A stretch of DNA of 64,000 bases from Rhizoctonia solani. Its lineage: Eukaryota > Basidiomycota > Agaricomycetes > Cantharellales > Ceratobasidiaceae. The notes beneath the pieces were generated by a model that worked only from the letters and a program-made list of their open reading frames with translations, was not told where the DNA came from and did not search any database. The position numbers were made by a program, and so were the translations under genes. Numbering within the stretch: the stretch's first letter is position 1; the number at the start of each line of letters is the position of its first letter. The stretch spans positions 1,159,501-1,223,500 of the forward strand of contig NC_057372.1 of the NCBI RefSeq assembly GCF_016906535.1, in the 5' to 3' direction. Below, piece by piece: positions 60,050 to 64,000 of this stretch.

Positions 60050-62031
60050 ATGACCAAGGTTGAAAACAAAGTCTGCTTAATGTAGGGCTTTATCTCGATC
60101 AGGGCTCAAGCTAACGTGATTGCAGCGTCCACGATGGATGGGGAGTGTCCGACGTCGAAAAGGGCAATGCGGTCAAGGCGGTGATACGACCAACATGGAC
60201 ACTATTGCCAAGGACCATAGTGCTCGTACTTTGCAGGCTCATGGTCTGGCAGTTGGGCTCAGCGATGGCCTTATGGGAAATTCGGAAGTTGGGTAAGCCG
60301 ATTTGTACCAGCCCGACGCGTCTCACCACCGTGTAGCCATTTGAATATTGGTGCCGGACGTATTGTGTGGCAAGACATTGTGCGCATCGACGTCTCGATC
60401 AAGAAACGCGAGTTTCATAAGAACAAGACCATTCTGAATCGTTGAAGCACGCCAAAGACACCTCCGGGCGCCTTCATCTACTTGGCCTGGTCTCGGATGG
60501 CGGCGTGCATTCTCATATTAACCATTTGAAGGCTCTTTTGGAGACCGCCAAGGAAATTGGCGTGCCCAAGACGATAATTCACTTTGTCGGAGATGGGCGT
60601 GATACTGCACCCCGTTCATCTTCAAAATACCTAAAGGATCTCCTTGAGTTTATCCAAAAGGAGCAATATGGTGAAATTGGGACTATTGTTGGACGGTATT
60701 ATGCCATGGACCGGGATAAACGGTAAGGAAGTTAGCGTTGTTGTGAACATATCTGATATCCATGTAGTTGGGAGCGGGTCAAAGTCGCCATTGACGGACT
60801 CGTTTCTGGAGAAGGAGAATCCACCTCTGATCCGGTTGCGACCATTGAAGAAAGGTACAAGAAGGACGAAACAGACGAATTCTTGAAGCCGATCATCGTG
60901 GGCGGAGAGGAGACGCGGATCAAGGGCAAGTTCTTTCTCAAAGCCAGCTAGACTAGATCTTATCCCACAAGTTAGACAAGGATACGATATTCTTCTTCAA
61001 CTATCGCTCGGATCGTATGCGTGAAATTGTATCTGTGTTTGGTTTACCCGACAAGCCGATGGAAGTCACCGTTCCTAAGGATTTGGTGAGTTCTTTGTGC
61101 CTTGCAATAGACTTTGACTATGACGTTGGTACAGCACATTACAACCATGTCAAGATACAATGCCGAGTTTCCCTTCAACATCGCATTCCCTCCGCAAGCA
61201 ATGACCAACGTCTTGGCCGAATGGCTCGCGAAAAAGGGTCTTAAGCAGTGTCACATTGCTGGTTTGTGGCGCCGTTGTTTACAGGGGTAGAGCCCTCTAA
61301 TGCTCGTTCTAGAAACCGAGAAATACGCCCACGTTACGTTCTTCTTCAACGGCGGTGTCGAGAAACAATTCGAACAGGAGGAACGAGAGCTAATACCATC
61401 CCCTAAGGTCGCGACTTATGACAAACAGCCCGAGATGAGTGCCCAGGGCGTTGCTGATAAAGTTGCCGAGACTGTCGCTGGAGGCAAGTATGACTTTGTG
61501 ATGTGCAATTTTGCCCCTCCTGACATGGCAAGTTATTCGTTATCGTTGTGATCTGGGCTGATAGATATTTTAGGTTGGACATACCGGAGTGTATGAAGCA
61601 GCAGTTCAAGCCATCACTGCAACTGACAAGGCTGTCAAGGTGGGTAGGCTACGAACAGGTTTGACTGTATGCTAACTCGCGTCCAGACCGTATATGATGC
61701 CTGTCAGAAAGCCGGCTATGTTCTTGCCATCACGGCAGACCATGGAAATGCCGAACAGATGATTAATCCTGAAACTGGCAACCCTCATACAGCACATACG
61801 ACCAACCCTGTGCCTTTTATCATTACCGGTGACCCATCCAAGTACGGTTTGGTGGGTGATGAAGAGGACGGTGAAGATGAAGAGGGTAAGGGCGCCTTGG
61901 CAGACGTCGCCCCCACTATCCTGGATCTCATGGGACTGGACAAGCCAGAGGGTAAGCCGGCTGTAGCAGCTTGCGGTTAGGTCTGACGTTTTGCAGATAT
62001 GAGTGGCCGGTCGCTCCTTTTGCGTAAATAA
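60050..62031 (+). CDS. Cofactor-independent phosphoglycerate mutase (iPGM)
   Basis: Glycolytic enzyme interconverting 3- and 2-phosphoglycerate, Mn-dependent alkaline-phosphatase fold. The start [10 protein letters not shown] at 60050 is followed by [39 protein letters not shown] (phosphoserine site NSEVGH), [127 protein letters not shown] (metal ligands), HTTNPVPFI and [12 protein letters not shown]. It ends SGRSLLLRK (stop 62029-62031). One-base breaks are at about 60180 (GG where GGG or GGC fits) and 60436 (G where GG fits). Introns 60926-60975 and 61528-61575 both begin GC. An acidic loop ([13 protein letters not shown]) sits near the C-terminus. Confidence 0.93.
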
Positions 62032-62169
62032 ATGGAATTTTAATGTAATATATATGCTAACGAATGCACTCGTGCATTTGGAAGGCGAGTGATGTATATG
62101 GTATGGTGTCTTCGGCTCCGGGCTGGGGTCTGATATGATTAGTACGCGTTTGAATTGAAACAATACCTC

Positions 62170-62874
62170 TTACTCTTGCGGTCCAAGGACCTTGAGACCT
62201 CGGATATGGGTGTCTTTTCCGTTCATGTAGTTGGCCGCAACCACGATTTGGATTGCATAGCAATGTAACGGGCGCCTGGGAAATTCATTAGGGCCAGAAG
62301 TCCAATAGGCAATTCGGGGACTTGCGCATTGGTGCCATCGTCTGAGAGATCCATTGATACATCGAAATCAAGCCATTCGTTGGGCTTTTCGAATCCAACG
62401 TAGCGTACTTCTTGGAGGTCATTCAAGCTCATGCCTTTTCGGAGTCAGTAAAATCTCGCCTGATAATGACAACCTACCGGCTCGAATGGCGAGTCGAACG
62501 GGCGTGTAGGAATCGTCCTGGTCAAACTTGAGTAATATGGCGATTTTCTAGAACACTTTAATTACGAGTCGAATCCACACGCTAAAGAGCCCACCTGAAC
62601 AGCGACCTTTTTATGGAACTGAAGCGTAATGTAGTGAGGTTGTGGTCCGTCACTCCTTGATTTCTGATTAAACACACTCGGTGTACGTGTTGGACCACAT
62701 ACTGCCAGAATGTTTCCGGATCGTCATCTCGCAAACAGTCCACATTAAATCCATATTTATAACTTGATACGCTCCATGTTGCCAGGTGGCCAATATCGGG
62801 AAGTTTACTCTGATAATGATCTATCGGGCGGTCAGTTGACAAGAGTGTAGTATAACTTTCAACACACCAGTCAT
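62170..62874 (-). CDS. DOC1: Anaphase-promoting complex subunit 10 (APC10/DOC1)
   Basis: Substrate-receptor subunit of the APC/C ubiquitin ligase, a DOC (jelly-roll) domain protein. From the likely start MTG at 62874 a weak gtgttg donor leads to SKLPDIGHLATWSVSSYKYG, FNVDCLRDDDPETFWQ, SDGPQPHYITLQFHKKVAVQ, KIAILLKFDQDDSYTPVRLA and IRAGMSLNDLQEVRYVGFEK PNEWLDFDV. After ARYIA the frame breaks at about 62256, where TT appears shortened to T on the coding strand. It then continues IQIVVAANYMNGKDTHIRGL KVLGPQE (stop 62170-62172). Yeast and human proteins end with an Ile-Arg tail that binds CDC27. No such tail is seen here. An alternative upstream start at 62896 lies in the same exon. Confidence 0.88.
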
Positions 62875-62986
62875 GGTCAGAGTCAAGGCACTGCACTTGC
62901 GAGGTGAAACTATTACGCGGCCAATTACGCTAAAGCATGATAAAAATGTTATAACTTTCTTAAAGCCATTGTGGCTCACTTAATAA

Positions 62987-63090
62987 GCCCTTATGGCTCA
63001 GTGGTAGAGCGCATCACTAGTACTGAGTTGATTAAATATTTAGCTCATTATGTGATGATGAGGTCCTAGGTTCGATCCCTGGTGAGGGCA
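62987..63090 (+). tRNA. tRNA-Thr (anticodon AGT) with intron
   Basis: The acceptor stem GCCCTTA (62987-62993) pairs with TGAGGGC (63083-63089), with discriminator A. The D-arm is GCTC...GAGC. The anticodon stem CATCA (63012-63016) pairs with TGATG (63056-63060), with loop CT-AGT-A (anticodon 63019-63021). A 32-nt intron occupies 63023-63054, directly 3' of position 37 as usual for nuclear tRNA introns. The variable loop is AGGTC and the T-arm CTAGG-TTCGATC-CCTGG. Internal promoters are a TGGCTCAGTGG A-box (62994-63004) and a GGTTCGATCC B-box (63069-63078). CCA is not encoded, as expected. Confidence 0.93.
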
Positions 63091-63394
63091 CATTTTTGGC
63101 ACAAATTTAACATGCCGGAATCCTTGGTATGGGGCGACTGAAGGCACATGCATCAATTTTTGAGTAAACACACCTATTGAAAGTTTAGAACTACGTATAT
63201 TACTTCCTCATTGAGCAAACGGATTAGAGATGAGCTTAGCTAAGCACCCACCCAGCCTCAAAGAGCCTTCGGTTGTCGACACTTGAACGTATTTGAGATA
63301 TATGTTTCGCGGGTAGATCTAATCGCAAGGTTACAGAGAACACCTGTGTAGCCTCCGCATATTGGGATATACGACTCTGTTTTTCACTGGCCAT
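63091..63394. other. Spacer, nothing recognised
   Basis: Between the tRNA gene and a possible gene start. Apart from the T-run terminator nothing is evident. Confidence 0.5.
63093..63097 (+). terminator. Pol III terminator of the tRNA gene
   Basis: A run of five T begins three bases after the tRNA 3' end, the normal RNA polymerase III stop signal. Confidence 0.75.
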
Positions 63395-63566
63395 ATGGGC
63401 CCATCTGCCAATGAAAAGTCTCGCAGTTTTGCCCAAGACCCAGATGAAAGACCTCTCATATACGATCCCATATACATGGGAGAAGCCCCGCGCCGGGGCG
63501 GGCGTCTCCTACGACCAGGAGGTCCTGGACCCGGATCGAAAGGCTGCTACCGTTCTCGATCCAGGG
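63395..63566 (+). CDS. First exon of an unidentified gene (partial)
   Basis: ATG 63395 opens MGPSANEKSRSFAQDPDERP LIYDPIYMGEAPRRGG. The same frame then turns Gly/Pro/Arg-rich, whereas another frame gives the more natural VSYDQEVLDPDRKAATVLDP, followed by a gtgagg donor near 63565. This suggests one more small indel at about 63501-63505. The phrase order is reminiscent of the N-terminus of fungal oligopeptide transporters, but that is only an impression. No further exon can be followed with confidence before the window ends. Confidence 0.35.
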
Positions 63567-63599
63567 TGAGGGCATTCTTTTTATCTGTATGTACAGTCC

Positions 63600-64000
63600 C
63601 AGTTGATATCACAACCAGGCCATAGTAGAAAATCTTTATTTCTTACAGTTTTACTAGCACAAACTTACTGAACATGTGTTTTAGCTAACTATTTAGCACT
63701 TATGTTACACACCCACACAGTTTACCATTGGGTTTTCAAGTCAAGTGACTGTGTCTTAGACAATCCAACACTCTAGGCATGAGTCCAGTGAAAAGGGTAA
63801 ATTGAGAAAGTCTATAGTAACAAGCGCAGCTCGCTCCTTTGTAAGACAGTTTTTGGAGGTACTGATGAAGGATTGGGTAGTTTAACCAGTGCAGTTGGAG
63901 TGAAATCCAAGTTGAGAAGTGAGAAAATGCCTCCTAAACATATTATACAAGCTTACCGTTCTACTAGCTGTCTTATATGTGTCCCTGACTGCAGTAAGAA
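63600..64000. other. AT-rich end of window
   Basis: Contains no clear coding sequence. It could be a long intron or the 3' flank of the unidentified gene starting at 63395. Confidence 0.4.

Noticed and set aside
62896..62940. Upstream ATG at 62896 as the APC10 start
   Set aside because: It would add an unconserved stretch. The start at 62874 with a short intron gives a family-like N-terminus, though the donor is weak and this stays open.
1..64000. CRISPR arrays, insertion sequences, retroelements or prokaryotic operons
   Set aside because: No regularly spaced repeats, transposase/reverse transcriptase motifs or operon-like gene runs were seen. Intron-rich genes show the DNA is nuclear and fungal.

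Overview
This is a gene-dense stretch of a eukaryotic, fungal nuclear genome. Genes on both strands are cut by many short introns (mostly 43-70 nt, GT-AG with a few GC-AG). The gene set (Zn2Cys6 regulator, Rib2-type deaminase, CPL1-type secreted protein, indoleamine 2,3-dioxygenase, UBA4, cofactor-independent phosphoglycerate mutase) and the family variants recognised point to an agaricomycete basidiomycete. A Rhizoctonia/Ceratobasidium-like fungus is my best guess, from memory of protein families and not from any search.

Layout. 1-6.0 kb: most of a glutamate synthase gene (minus strand, C-terminus off the left edge). 6.0-11.4 kb: AT-rich, almost gene-free, with one small multi-exon gene at 10 kb. 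11.5-13 kb: mitochondrial carrier-like gene. 13-15.7 kb: nothing convincing. 15.7-19 kb: Zn2Cys6 regulator and pyrimidine deaminase. 19.3-28.8 kb: WD40 protein, cysteine-rich secreted protein, ALKBH7-like dioxygenase, SET-domain protein, Arf GTPase with a long C-terminal extension. 29-36.8 kb: C78 (UFM1/ubiquitin-type) peptidase, DNA polymerase eta and, convergent, a CIA30 complex I assembly factor. 37.9-45.3 kb: Ras and a Rap/Rsr1-like GTPase in the same orientation, SR-type cyclophilin, eIF4B. 47.4-52.7 kb: indoleamine 2,3-dioxygenase and UBA4. 53.2-62.9 kb: two tandem SH3 genes, an inositol polyphosphate 5-phosphatase, iPGM and APC10. 63 kb: an intron-containing tRNA-Thr(AGT) and the start of an unidentified gene.

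The genes are mainly unrelated housekeeping loci and I see no metabolic cluster, mobile element or CRISPR. The nearest thing to a functional neighbourhood is the co-oriented run of two Lsb/Pin3-like SH3 genes followed by the 5-phosphatase, all plausible endocytosis/actin-patch functions. The strongest cross-cutting signal is that at least seven otherwise intact genes carry one-base frame breaks, most of them at short runs that look one base too short. This looks like a systematic sequence error rather than decay of many genes. Positions of exons below are from reading splice consensus and frame continuity, not from transcripts.
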